Positions 8,458 to 16,748 of a stretch of 64,000 nucleotides of DNA are shown one piece after another. Source of the stretch: Chitinophagaceae bacterium IBVUCB1 (GTDB lineage: Bacteria; Bacteroidota; Bacteroidia; Chitinophagales; Chitinophagaceae); the NCBI GenBank assembly GCA_002127285.1, contig NFUW01000001.1, positions 1,376,057 to 1,440,056 on the forward strand. The letters are read 5' to 3'. Each line of letters begins with the position of its first letter. The stretch's first letter is position 1. The notes under the pieces are model-generated. The model did not search any database. It was not told the origin of the DNA and was given only the letters and a program-made list of their open reading frames with translations. The translations under genes were made by a program, and so were the position numbers.

Positions 8458-8573
8458 GGTTTTTGACAACGTAATTGATATGCTGATTTATTGTAATAAT
8501 CCTTGCTTGCAGATTGTTATTAATAATTTTTTCTTGATTTGTTGTGTTTTGTTGCGTTTTTTAATAGTTATTT

Positions 8574-9191
8574 CTATTTCCTAAGGGTATGGCTAAAACG
8601 CTCATTCATTACTCCTAAATAACTTTCGATAGTCCCTAATCCCATTTGAGCCCTTCGTAAGTTTATGTTGAGTGAATCTTCAGTTGGTTGAGGTATATAA
8701 CTTGTTTCATCCGGATTTAAAATACATTGTGTACCATACAACTGTTTTTGGGCAGTATTTACTTTTAGTCTGTCATATAAGTAGGCATAATCTCTTAATG
8801 AAACATCATTTTTTTTAATAGCTTCGGCCATAAAGTGTAGTACTTGCTTTTGAAAAGCGGTATCATAGTCCTGATGCTGTACCAATGCCCAAAAGTTATT
8901 AGACTCTTTTTCGCCTACTATCGAATATCCCGGATAAACACCAATTGTCTTAATGATATTTTTCAGAATAGGATTATGCTTCTTATCAACTCTAACCATG
9001 CTATCATATGCTTTCTTTGCTTCCGGGCTTTTATTTCCATAAGTTATTTCAATAGCACTAATGCGCTTGCGTACTGCCTGATCTGCATTTATTAACTGTT
9101 GTATAGTATTTGCCAATGTACTATCAAATTGTGCAAGGCATTGCATGTACCATAGGTTAAAAAAAATAAAACAAACTAATCGTATTTTCAT
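8574..9191 (-). CDS. Secreted DUF6624-family protein
   Basis: I place the start at the ATG at 9191, not at an in-frame upstream codon (9224), because it gives a clean signal peptide (MKIRLVCFIFFNLWYMQCLA, then QF). The 205-residue product has a lone variable N-terminal region, then VQHQDYDTAFQKQVLHFMAE and a C-terminal LYDRLKVNTAQKQLYGTQ block, which I recognise as the DUF6624 signature. The function of that family is unknown. The protein should be periplasmic or cell-surface. It is divergent from the AlkA-like gene, with a 70-base AT-rich gap. It has no operon partners. Confidence 0.7.
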   Translation of the reverse strand: MKIRLVCFIFFNLWYMQCLAQFDSTLANTIQQLINADQAVRKRISAIEITYGNKSPEAKKAYDSMVRVDKKHNPILKNIIKTIGVYPGYSIVGEKESNNFWALVQHQDYDTAFQKQVLHFMAEAIKKNDVSLRDYAYLYDRLKVNTAQKQLYGTQCILNPDETSYIPQPTEDSLNINLRRAQMGLGTIESYLGVMNERFSHTLRK

Positions 9192-9261
9192 ATTGCTACG
9201 ATGGAGTAATGTTAATAAAAGCAAATTTACATAAATAATAATATTAAATAAAATTTATTTT

Positions 9262-9879
9262 ATGCGTATTGAAAGGAATGCTAGTTACAAAAACCACCTG
9301 TTAAATGACAAGAAATTGCATAGCCTACTATCTGCATATCCTGATTTAAAACTAAAAAAACGAAAAAACATATGCCTGTACCTATGTGCTTCTATTATGA
9401 GCCAGCAATTAAGCACCAAAGTAGCCGATATTATATATGCCCGTTTCCTTGCATTGTATGATACTAAAGAGCCGAAAGCACAACAAATTGCAGACACGCC
9501 TTTTGAGAAATTGCGCGCCATTGGCCTCTCTAATGCGAAGGTGAGCTATGTGCAAAATGTAGCGAACTACGCACTGGAGCATGGTATGGAAGATAAGAAG
9601 CTTTACAAAATGACAGATGAAGAGGTAATGCAATTTTTGTTGCCTATTAAAGGTGTTGGAAGATGGACAGTTGAAATGCTGCTGATGTTTGTCCTTGGCA
9701 GAGAAGATGTGTTTGCACAAGACGATCTCGGTATACAGCAAGGTATGTGTAAGCTATATGGTATAGATGCAACAGATAAAAAAGCTATGAAAAATAAAAT
9801 GCTGCAAATATCCGCTTCATGGAGCCCCTACAGAACTTTTGCCTGTATGATGATATGGAGATATAAAGATGATAAATAA
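9262..9879 (+). CDS. DNA-3-methyladenine glycosylase II-like (AlkA, HhH-GPD)
   Basis: This 205-residue base-excision repair enzyme removes alkylated purines from DNA. The helix-hairpin-helix LPIKGVGRWTVE (residues 127-138) is followed by the GPD loop VFAQDDLGI, with D155 at the position of the catalytic aspartate of E. coli AlkA. The protein lacks the N-terminal TBP-like domain of E. coli AlkA, as do many short bacterial homologues. The ATG at 9262 follows a very AT-rich leader. It is a single gene, ending at a hairpin shared with the convergent lipoprotein gene. The exact substrate range cannot be read from sequence. Confidence 0.92.
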   Translation: MRIERNASYKNHLLNDKKLHSLLSAYPDLKLKKRKNICLYLCASIMSQQLSTKVADIIYARFLALYDTKEPKAQQIADTPFEKLRAIGLSNAKVSYVQNVANYALEHGMEDKKLYKMTDEEVMQFLLPIKGVGRWTVEMLLMFVLGREDVFAQDDLGIQQGMCKLYGIDATDKKAMKNKMLQISASWSPYRTFACMMIWRYKDDK

Positions 9880-9905
9880 CAATGGGCTGCAATAGCAGCC
9901 CATTG
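9880..9905. terminator. Bidirectional hairpin between AlkA-like gene and lipoprotein gene
   Basis: CAATGGGCTGC (9880-9890) pairs perfectly with GCAGCCCATTG (9895-9905) around the loop AATA. It lies between two convergent genes. T-runs are weak on both sides, so termination could be inefficient. Confidence 0.65.
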
Positions 9906-9933
9906 AAGGAAATAATATTGTATTTGATATACG

Positions 9934-10383
9934 CTACAATTTGTAACCTTTTACAGTAATATTTAGCGCGCTATCATTGCGATAGTTTATGTTGAAGAAG
10001 TTTACATAAATACTATCCTTGTTAAAGCGGATTTTAGTATAAGTAAAGCCAGGGTTGGTTGTCATGTATTCATTCATCACGCCTTTGGTTTCAATATACT
10101 TATAGCCTTGGTAATTGAATACACCTACGCCATTTTCTACATTGATATTGATAGTTTCGTTACGGTCTAATTTGTATCGAAACTTCGGGTCTATAGGCTG
10201 AAAACCAACATTGCCCATAAAGTAAATGCTATCGTGCATTTTATATGTGCCATTGATTTGCTGATATGTAAGCCCTGCATTGCCATAAGACGAGCCATCA
10301 GGAAATGTATTGACTTGACCTTTTCTGCAAGCAATAAAAGAGGTGACAATTACAATGCCGAACAGTGGTAGTACTTTTTTCAT
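9934..10383 (-). CDS. Small lipoprotein of unknown function
   Basis: The start is taken at the ATG at 10383 (MKKVLPLFGIVIVTSFIACR), which gives a lipoprotein signal with the cysteine of FIAC as the lipidation site; an in-frame codon nine residues upstream (10410) would spoil the signal. The mature part of about 130 residues is rich in tyrosine, asparagine and beta-strand patterns, such as GVGVFNYQGYKYIETKG. I do not recognise a family. It is expected in the periplasm or on the outer membrane. It is a lone gene upstream of the T9SS protein on the same strand order, 48 bases apart at its 5' side. Confidence 0.7.
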   Translation of the reverse strand: MKKVLPLFGIVIVTSFIACRKGQVNTFPDGSSYGNAGLTYQQINGTYKMHDSIYFMGNVGFQPIDPKFRYKLDRNETININVENGVGVFNYQGYKYIETKGVMNEYMTTNPGFTYTKIRFNKDSIYVNFFNINYRNDSALNITVKGYKL

Positions 10384-10458
10384 TTTTTGTGTTTTAATCT
10401 CTCTTACCATCTGCTGTACAAAGATAACAAATACCTGAAATTGCCGGTTAAGCGTTGG

Positions 10459-11301
10459 TTAATGTTTCAGGATTTTGAAGTGTTTTACGTCATCTGCTGT
10501 GGTTAATGATACGATGTAGTAGCCTGCGGGCAGCATACTTACATCTATTGCAGTGCTATGCTTGTGTGCTTCTGCATATTTCAGTATCGTGCCTTTTGTA
10601 TCGCGTATCAATATATTGCCTGCAGGTGCAGCCATATGCACATACAAATAATCTGAAACGGGGTTGGGATATACATAAACACTGCTCTGAATATTTGTTT
10701 GCGATATGTTTGTAGTCCAGTTAGTAAAGAAATTGGAAGACGACCATGCAGAATATACACTACCGCATACCGTACGCACAAACACGTAATAGGTTTTACC
10801 AGCTTTCAATCCTTTTATCCTTGTGCTATTGGCATTGATAGCAATACCTGCAGATGGTGTAGTGCTGAACGTATCAACAGCATATTGATAGTTGGCACCC
10901 GGATTTACTTCCGTCCATGCAATATCTGCACTATCGCCCCTTACGTTTGTGATGTTGATAGTAGAAGGTATGCCGCAAGGTGCTGCGGAAAAGCTGAGGC
11001 TTGTCCATGTACTGTATTGCCCGCCCCCGCAATAAGTTCTGTGCCATGCTTTATATGCCTGCCCCGATAACAGGCCACCTACCCTGATGCTAAGTGTGGT
11101 GATGGGTGTGCCTGTAACAGGTTGTGGAGACGATGAAGGCAATACCTCGTACTCGTAACCTGCAACAGCACCCGGTGCAGGCCATGAAATAGTTGCACTG
11201 TCTGTTGTAATATCAAATACGGAGATAGTTGTGCCCGTACATTGTGCTTGGGCGGTAAAGCTAGCTGAGAGCATCATGATAACAGCAATGATGATACGCA
11301 T
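10459..11301 (-). CDS. Fibronectin type III protein with T9SS type A sorting domain
   Basis: The 280-residue product starts with a signal peptide (cleavage near AQAQ|C), continues with two fibronectin type III domains (about 20-105 and 108-190; both contain the DSATISW or DSADIAW strand and a Y-x-VFVRT/YKAWHRT strand) and ends with a type IX secretion C-terminal domain: VYPNPVSDYLYVHM, a central beta pair, and YYIVSLTTADDVKHFKILKH. The sorting domain sends the protein across the outer membrane and usually anchors it on the cell surface. The FN3 domains suggest adhesion or a spacer role, but there is no catalytic domain. It stands alone. Confidence 0.92.
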   Translation of the reverse strand: MRIIIAVIMMLSASFTAQAQCTGTTISVFDITTDSATISWPAPGAVAGYEYEVLPSSSPQPVTGTPITTLSIRVGGLLSGQAYKAWHRTYCGGGQYSTWTSLSFSAAPCGIPSTINITNVRGDSADIAWTEVNPGANYQYAVDTFSTTPSAGIAINANSTRIKGLKAGKTYYVFVRTVCGSVYSAWSSSNFFTNWTTNISQTNIQSSVYVYPNPVSDYLYVHMAAPAGNILIRDTKGTILKYAEAHKHSTAIDVSMLPAGYYIVSLTTADDVKHFKILKH

Positions 11302-11422
11302 TGTAAATTATTTGTACTAAGGTACATCAAAAATAGGCATGTATATACCTAATACTTATTGCCGATTTAACATTCCCGTATATGTATTCAATGGAGATGA
11401 AATGTTATTTTTATAACGAAAC

Positions 11423-13654
11423 ATGAGCCACTTACCACATCTGATACAAGACCTGGGGCTGATACTGATAGTAGCAGGTGTTACTACATTGCTTTTTAAA
11501 CGTTTGAAGCAGCCTGTTGTATTGGGTTATATATTGGCAGGCTTGCTTGTAAGCCCCAATTTTACTTTGTTCCCTACCATATCAGATATACATAATGTAA
11601 AAGTATGGGCGGAAATTGGTGTAATATTCCTGCTGTTTACTTTGGGGCTCGAGTTTAGTTTCAAAAAACTGATACATGTAGGGGGTACAGCTTCTATTAC
11701 TGCACTGGTAGAAATTGCCGCCATGCTTGGCATCGGCTTTACACTGGGCAAATTGCTGGGCTGGCCTGCTATGGATTGCATTTTTCTGGGCGGTATCATG
11801 TCTATCGCTTCTACTACTATCATCCTGCGCTCGTTTGAAGAGATGGGTCTGAAAGGAAGGAAGTTTGCCGATTTGGTTTTTGGTGTATTGATAATTGAAG
11901 ACTTAGTAGCGATAGTGCTGATGGTTTTGTTGTCAACCATAGCAGTAAGCCGAGAGTTTGCTGGTACAGAAATGCTGACATCAATCCTTGCATTAGCCTT
12001 TTTTTTGGTGCTGTGGTTTATTGCAGGTATCTTTTTCATCCCGTCGTTCCTGAGCCGTGCACAAAAACACCTGAATAACGAAACCCTGCTGGTATTATCT
12101 ATTGGTATGTGTCTTGGTATGGTTATGCTGTCTGCTAAAGCCGGTTTTTCGCCTGCATTGGGTGCGTTTGTAATGGGTTCGATTTTGGCAGAAACAACGC
12201 AGGCCGAAAGGATAGAACATATTGTACAGCCTGTAAAAGACTTATTCGGTGCAGTGTTCTTTGTATCTGTTGGTATGCTCATAGACCCGCAGGTATTAGT
12301 AGATTATGCATTTCCCATCATCGTCATCAGCATTGTGTTGATAGTTGGCAAAGTGTTGCATGTTACAATAGGTGCGCTGATTTCCGGGCAACCGCTGAAA
12401 CGGGCTATACACGCAGGCATGAGTATGGGGCAAATTGGCGAGTTTTCTTTCATCATTGCTACATTGGGCGTAACGCTGAATGTAACCAGCACCTTTCTGT
12501 ATCCCATAGCGGTGGCGGTATCGGCCGTTACTACATTTTCTACGCCATACCTTATAAGGCTGGCTGGCCCTGCATACGCGCTTACGGAAAGGGTGCTACC
12601 CGGCAGGTGGAAGAAAGCATTAGACAGGTATAGTGCGGGCGCACAGTCTATAACAGCCGCAAGTGATTGGCGAAAAGTGTTGCAGGCTACTGCTCTATCC
12701 ATCGTTATTTTTTCATTGGTCATTACGGGGATTATTTTTCTTTTTACCCGCTATGGATGGACTTGGGTAAATACTCATATTGCAGATGGTATATGGGGAG
12801 AGGTGATAACAGCCGTAGCTTGTCTTGTGGCTATTTCACCTTTTTTGTGGGCATTGGTGCTGCGCAAAGTAGCCCCGCAGTCGGCAGCATTGTTGTGGAG
12901 CAACAGGCGATACAGGGCTCCATTATTGTTTCTGCGTTTGGTAAGGGCGGGCATATCTATGTTGCTGATGAGCCTGTTGATGCTCAGCTTTTTTCCGGTA
13001 GCCATTGCTATAGCCAGTGCCATATTATTGGTAACGATGGCTGCCACCTTCTCTCGCCGCATACATCGATTTTACATCAGGCTCGAGAACAGGTTTATGT
13101 TTAATTTTTACCACCGCGAAATGCAGGAAGCCAAAGCCAACCTGCGCGAGCTGGCACCATGGGATGCGCATATAGCGCGTATCATCTTTCCCGCAGGGGC
13201 AGTGTGTACCGGCAATACATTGGAAGAGATGCAGATACGCGAACGTTTCGGTATAAACATAGCCATGATAAAAAGAGGGGAATTGCATACTATACCTGCC
13301 CCTGGGAGGCATGAACGGCTATACCCCGGAGATAAACTGTTTGTAATAGGTACGGATGAGCAACTGGAAGCATTTAAGAAATATATAGAGCCTGCCAACG
13401 GGCAAAGCCTTGCTGCACAGGATGGCAAAGAAGTAGTACTGAAAAAGCTGACGATAGGCGAAACATCTGCACTGTTGGGACAAAGCATCAGGGATAGTGG
13501 GATACGCGAAAAAACGAACGGGCTGGTAGTAGGTATTGAACGCAATGGGCAGCGGATACTGAACCCAGAATCGACAATGGTATTTGAAACAGGTGATAAA
13601 GTATGGATAGTGGGCGATGCTGAATTGATAGCTGACCTGATAGCTGCTAGTTAA
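11423..13654 (+). CDS. CPA2 cation:proton antiporter with two TrkA-C domains
   Basis: The 743-residue protein has an N-terminal Na+/H+ exchanger domain of about 12 membrane helices (residues 5-400, including VVLGYILAGLLVSP and the ALGAFVMGSILAET segment), extra helices to about 560, and two RCK_C/TrkA-C domains in tandem (about 586-657 and 670-743, each ending in GDKLFVIG or GDKVWIVGD). A nucleotide-binding TrkA-N domain is absent. Members export K+ or Na+ in exchange for protons, so the likely role is pH and ion homeostasis; TrkA-C domains commonly bind small ligands such as cyclic dinucleotides or ions. The actual ion and ligand cannot be told. It is a single gene. Confidence 0.9.
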   Translation: MSHLPHLIQDLGLILIVAGVTTLLFKRLKQPVVLGYILAGLLVSPNFTLFPTISDIHNVKVWAEIGVIFLLFTLGLEFSFKKLIHVGGTASITALVEIAAMLGIGFTLGKLLGWPAMDCIFLGGIMSIASTTIILRSFEEMGLKGRKFADLVFGVLIIEDLVAIVLMVLLSTIAVSREFAGTEMLTSILALAFFLVLWFIAGIFFIPSFLSRAQKHLNNETLLVLSIGMCLGMVMLSAKAGFSPALGAFVMGSILAETTQAERIEHIVQPVKDLFGAVFFVSVGMLIDPQVLVDYAFPIIVISIVLIVGKVLHVTIGALISGQPLKRAIHAGMSMGQIGEFSFIIATLGVTLNVTSTFLYPIAVAVSAVTTFSTPYLIRLAGPAYALTERVLPGRWKKALDRYSAGAQSITAASDWRKVLQATALSIVIFSLVITGIIFLFTRYGWTWVNTHIADGIWGEVITAVACLVAISPFLWALVLRKVAPQSAALLWSNRRYRAPLLFLRLVRAGISMLLMSLLMLSFFPVAIAIASAILLVTMAATFSRRIHRFYIRLENRFMFNFYHREMQEAKANLRELAPWDAHIARIIFPAGAVCTGNTLEEMQIRERFGINIAMIKRGELHTIPAPGRHERLYPGDKLFVIGTDEQLEAFKKYIEPANGQSLAAQDGKEVVLKKLTIGETSALLGQSIRDSGIREKTNGLVVGIERNGQRILNPESTMVFETGDKVWIVGDAELIADLIAAS

Positions 13655-13660
13655 TAGTTG

Positions 13661-14083
13661 TTATTTTTTGTTGCCAGTAAGCATTCTGGTTTCGTACATA
13701 TGGCCACCGAGGTATCTTGAGTAATTGACAAAGACTGAATCTTTTGTAAGAACTATTTTATCGCAATCGTTGGGATTGAGAAAATACTTGTAGTACCCAG
13801 CATAATCCGGATACTTATTGTTATAACTAAAAGTATCCTTACCTGCAAGGATATAATTTGTAGTACTATCAAAAATAATGTGCAATTGCCTGTTCAGTGG
13901 GTAGTGAGTAATTTCAGTGGTATCTCCTGTAGCATTAGAACGCCAAATATATGCACTGTCAAAAAGTGTATAATCTCTCTCGAAAGTACCATACCCAGCG
14001 GTATGGTTGTTATTGTTTTGATTGTCTTTTTTGCATGACAAGATTGTAATTATTAGTACAAGAGTTAATGATGTCAGCTTCAT
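13661..14083 (-). CDS. Small lipoprotein of unknown function
   Basis: The 140-residue product has a lipoprotein signal (MKLTSLTLVLIITILSCKK) with lipidation expected at the cysteine of ILSC and an asparagine-rich linker right after it. The rest shows beta-strand patterns with many aromatic residues (YPDYAGYYKYFLNPNDC). No family is recognised. It converges on the antiporter gene with a six-base gap. In style it resembles the lipoprotein at 9934-10383: a short signal, a threonine/asparagine linker and a strand-rich body, but I cannot show homology. Confidence 0.65.
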   Translation of the reverse strand: MKLTSLTLVLIITILSCKKDNQNNNNHTAGYGTFERDYTLFDSAYIWRSNATGDTTEITHYPLNRQLHIIFDSTTNYILAGKDTFSYNNKYPDYAGYYKYFLNPNDCDKIVLTKDSVFVNYSRYLGGHMYETRMLTGNKK

Positions 14084-14113
14084 TTTTTTATAGTTCGTTT
14101 TTCTAAGTTACTA

Positions 14114-14152
14114 CAAAAAAAACAACCCCCATCCATACGGACGGGGATTGTT
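14114..14152 (-). terminator. Terminator after pckA
   Basis: An interrupted stem pairs AACAA-CCCC-TCC (14121-14134) with GGA-GGGG-TTGTT (14139-14152) around ATAC. Read on the minus strand it is followed by a run of eight or more T residues (A-run at 14114-14122), a standard intrinsic terminator 47 bases past the pckA stop. Confidence 0.85.
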
Positions 14153-14198
14153 ATCTTCAAGCCATTTGAGATTTGGCTTTTTAAACTTTGGATTTTTA

Positions 14199-15812
14199 CT
14201 ACGCGCTTTGCATTACTTTGGGTGCGGCAGCTAATATTTCTTCATTAGCCTGAGAAGCATATTTGTCAAAGTTCTTCACGAATAGCTGTGCCAGTTCGTT
14301 AGCTTTCTTGTCGTATGCTTCTTTGTCTGCCCATGTATCGCGCGGGTTCAGTATTTCGGCTGGTACGTTAGGTACGCTTTGTGGTACCAGTACACCAAAT
14401 GTAGGGTGCGCTTTGTACTCTACATTATTCAGTTCGCCGTTCATAGCCGCTGTAATCATAGCGCGCGTATATTTCAGGCTCATACGGCTACCAGTGCCAT
14501 AAGCACCACCGCTCCAGCCTGTGTTGATGAGCCATACGTTTACATCGCTATGCTCTTCCAGCTTCTTACCCAGCAATTCTGCATACTTAGTTGGGTGCAG
14601 TGGCAGAAACACACGACCAAAGCAGGCAGAGAATGTAGTTTGCGGTTCTGTAACGCCTACCTCTGTACCGGCCACTTTTGCAGTATAACCGCTGATGAAG
14701 TGGTACATAGCCTGTCCCTTCGTCAGCTTACTGATGGGGGGTAGGATGCCAAACGCATCGCAGGTAAGGAAGAATATATTTTTAGGATCGCCACCATAAG
14801 ATGGTTCTTTCGCATTATCTATATGATAGATGGGGTATGCGGCACGTGTATTTTCGGTAATGCTGCCATCGGCATAGTCCACTGTTTTAGTACCCGCGTT
14901 GAACTTGATATTTTCCAGCAGCGCGTTTGGCTTGATGGCGTTGAATATCTGTGGTTCTTTTTCAGCACTCAGGTCTATACACTTGGCATAGCAACCACCT
15001 TCAAAATTGAAAACAGAGCCACCAGCCCAGCCGTGTTCATCGTCGCCTATCAACGCGCGATTAGGGTCTGCGCTCAGGGTAGTTTTACCCGTGCCGCTCA
15101 GGCCGAAGAACAGGGCTACATCGCCGTCTTTGCCTTCGTTGGCCGAGCAGTGCATGCTCAATACTTTATGGTCGTGCGGCAGTACAAAGTTCAGTACGCC
15201 GAAGATACCTTTCTTCATTTCGCCCGTGTAGGCAGAACCACCAATCAGTATCACTTTACGGGTAAAGTTTACAATCGTAAAGTTGGCCTGACGTGTACCA
15301 TCAACAGCAGGGTCGGCCTGAAAGCTTGGTGCTTGTATGATGTGCCAGTCGGGTGTTTGTGTTTCTATCTCCTGAGCCGTAGGGCGCAGAAACAGGTCGT
15401 TGCAAAACAGGTTTGCCCAAGGTGTTTCGTTTATCACACGGATGTTGAGGCGGTATTTAGGGTCTGCGCAAGCATAGGCATCGCGTACCCATACTTCTTT
15501 GCCACCGAGGTAAGCCGTTACCTTGTCGTACAGCTTATCAAACGCATCTGGTGCGAAGGGGATATTTACATCGCCCCAATCTACACTATGCTCTGTAATG
15601 GCATCTTTTACCGTGAATTTGTCTTTGGGAGAGCGTCCGGTAAATTTTCCGGTGCTAACACACAATGCGCCTGTATCGTTCAGTTCGCCTTGTCCCAGTT
15701 CTAATGTTTTTTGAGTCAGCTCTTCAGGAGAGAGATTCCAGTGAGCAACGGCAACATTCAGCCCTATGCTACTAAGATTAGCTGAAGGGTTTTTCTTACC
15801 AAATTCCTGCAT
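14199..15812 (-). CDS. pckA: Phosphoenolpyruvate carboxykinase (ATP)
   Basis: PckA interconverts oxaloacetate plus ATP with phosphoenolpyruvate plus CO2, the entry step of gluconeogenesis. The 537-residue length is usual. Visible hallmarks are FTGRSPKDKF near residue 58, the PCK-specific P-loop GLSGTGKTTLSAD about 240, the metal-binding IGDDEHGW, and NTGWSGGAYGTGSRM near 430. The gene stands alone with a strong terminator and a 208-base upstream region that contains a TATTTTTG -7 box. An antisense open frame of nearly 300 codons across it is a shadow and was not annotated. Confidence 0.98.
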   Translation of the reverse strand: MQEFGKKNPSANLSSIGLNVAVAHWNLSPEELTQKTLELGQGELNDTGALCVSTGKFTGRSPKDKFTVKDAITEHSVDWGDVNIPFAPDAFDKLYDKVTAYLGGKEVWVRDAYACADPKYRLNIRVINETPWANLFCNDLFLRPTAQEIETQTPDWHIIQAPSFQADPAVDGTRQANFTIVNFTRKVILIGGSAYTGEMKKGIFGVLNFVLPHDHKVLSMHCSANEGKDGDVALFFGLSGTGKTTLSADPNRALIGDDEHGWAGGSVFNFEGGCYAKCIDLSAEKEPQIFNAIKPNALLENIKFNAGTKTVDYADGSITENTRAAYPIYHIDNAKEPSYGGDPKNIFFLTCDAFGILPPISKLTKGQAMYHFISGYTAKVAGTEVGVTEPQTTFSACFGRVFLPLHPTKYAELLGKKLEEHSDVNVWLINTGWSGGAYGTGSRMSLKYTRAMITAAMNGELNNVEYKAHPTFGVLVPQSVPNVPAEILNPRDTWADKEAYDKKANELAQLFVKNFDKYASQANEEILAAAPKVMQSA

Positions 15813-15847
15813 AGAAATTATCTTTTGTTACAAAAAAGTTGAGGCGG

Positions 15848-15855
15848 CAAAAATA
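15848..15855 (-). promoter_or_regulatory. -7 box upstream of pckA
   Basis: On the minus strand TATTTTTG matches TAnnTTTG and lies 35 bases before the pckA ATG. The -33 element is not obvious. The rest of the 208-base gap to the divergent CpcT-like gene is AT-rich, and I see no tRNA or long hairpin in it. Confidence 0.4.
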
Positions 15856-16020
15856 CTACATAAAAAATTGAACCACTATTAAATTTCACCATTTCGCTAC
15901 AAAATTTCCGATTAATAACAAGCGGATAACTGCATATTTAATATATAAATAATGATAGCGTGTTTTTTATAATATCTGTTTAATAATCAACAACATAAAT
16001 ATATTTGCCGCAAATACCCG

Positions 16021-16647
16021 ATGATGAACAAGGTAATATATATAGCCATCGTACTGAATGTGTATGCAATGGCAGCCAATGCACAGGAAAAGCTAAACAA
16101 AAAAGACCTGCAAACGCTAAAAGAGCGCATGGAAGGCAACTACAGCAGTAAAGAACAGGCTGCGGCAGATAGCAACTACTTCAACATCGTACTGCACATG
16201 AAGCAGATATGGGCAGAAGACAAAGACGGCTACTGGCTGTATGTAGAGCAGGCTATGGCACAAATGCCGCAAAAGCCCTACCGCCAGCGCATATACCATG
16301 TATATAGGCAAGATAACGAAACACTGGTAAGCAAAGTATATGAAATGAAAGAGCCCATGCGCTTTGCAGGTGCTTGGAAAGATGCCGCTAAGCTGGGCAG
16401 CCTGAGTAAAGACTCGCTGATAGACAGGCAGGGCTGCGCCATCTACCTGAAAAAAAATAAAGCAGGCGATTACTATGGCAGCACCCCCGGCAAAGAATGC
16501 CTGAGCAGCCTGCGTGGTGCTACCTACGCCACCAGCGAGGTAGTTGTAAATAAAGACAGGCTGGTAAGCTGGGACAGGGGCTGGGATGCCGCCGACAAGC
16601 AGGTATGGGGAGCCGAAAAAGGGGGCTATATATTTATTAAAGAATAA
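16021..16647 (+). CDS. Secreted CpcT/CpeT-like protein
   Basis: The 208-residue product begins with a signal peptide (MMNKVIYIAIVLNVYAMAANA|QE). The mature part matches the CpcT/CpeT family: LKERMEGNYSSKEQA, DGYWLYVEQAMAQMPQKPYR, RQRIYHVYR, and GCAIYLKK followed by FxG-type segments. In cyanobacteria this lipocalin-like family attaches bilins to phycobiliproteins. Nothing else in the window suggests phycobiliproteins, and here the protein is exported, so a different ligand-binding role is more likely. It is a single gene followed by an excellent terminator and then the atp promoter. Confidence 0.82.
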   Translation: MMNKVIYIAIVLNVYAMAANAQEKLNKKDLQTLKERMEGNYSSKEQAAADSNYFNIVLHMKQIWAEDKDGYWLYVEQAMAQMPQKPYRQRIYHVYRQDNETLVSKVYEMKEPMRFAGAWKDAAKLGSLSKDSLIDRQGCAIYLKKNKAGDYYGSTPGKECLSSLRGATYATSEVVVNKDRLVSWDRGWDAADKQVWGAEKGGYIFIKE

Positions 16648-16667
16648 TGCAGCAAAGGCATTTAGCG

Positions 16668-16704
16668 GGGCGATTTGGTAAAAAAACAAATCGCCCTTTT
16701 TTTT
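16668..16704 (+). terminator. Strong intrinsic terminator after CpcT-like gene
   Basis: GGGCGATTTG (16668-16677) pairs perfectly with CAAATCGCCC (16687-16696) around a nine-base loop, followed by eight T residues (16697-16704). It insulates the atp operon from upstream transcription. Confidence 0.92.
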
Positions 16705-16718
16705 GAACTTTAAACCTG

Positions 16719-16726
16719 TATCTTTG
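16719..16726 (+). promoter_or_regulatory. -7 box of atpBEFHA promoter
   Basis: TATCTTTG is an exact TAnnTTTG match 22 bases before the atpB ATG. The -33 position falls in the T-run of the preceding terminator, so the two elements share bases. The expected leader is short, about 15 nucleotides. Confidence 0.6.
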
Positions 16727-16748
16727 CGCAAATTTTCAGGGCTGCATA

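Noticed and set aside
7523-8458. Open frame of 311 codons antisense to gcvT
   Set aside because: It overlaps the whole of gcvT, and its composition is not protein-like; gcvT is certain.
8420-8573. Glycine riboswitch ahead of gcvT
   Set aside because: The leader from the -7 box to the ATG is only about 31 bases, too short for an aptamer, and no paired structure is visible in the gap.
14823-15704. Open frame of 293 codons antisense to pckA
   Set aside because: It lies wholly inside pckA in reverse, has cysteine- and aromatic-rich composition typical of antisense frames here, and has no recognisable domain.
16021-16647. CpcT-like gene as evidence of phototrophy
   Set aside because: No phycobiliprotein, chlorophyll or bilin synthesis genes are present, and the protein has a signal peptide.
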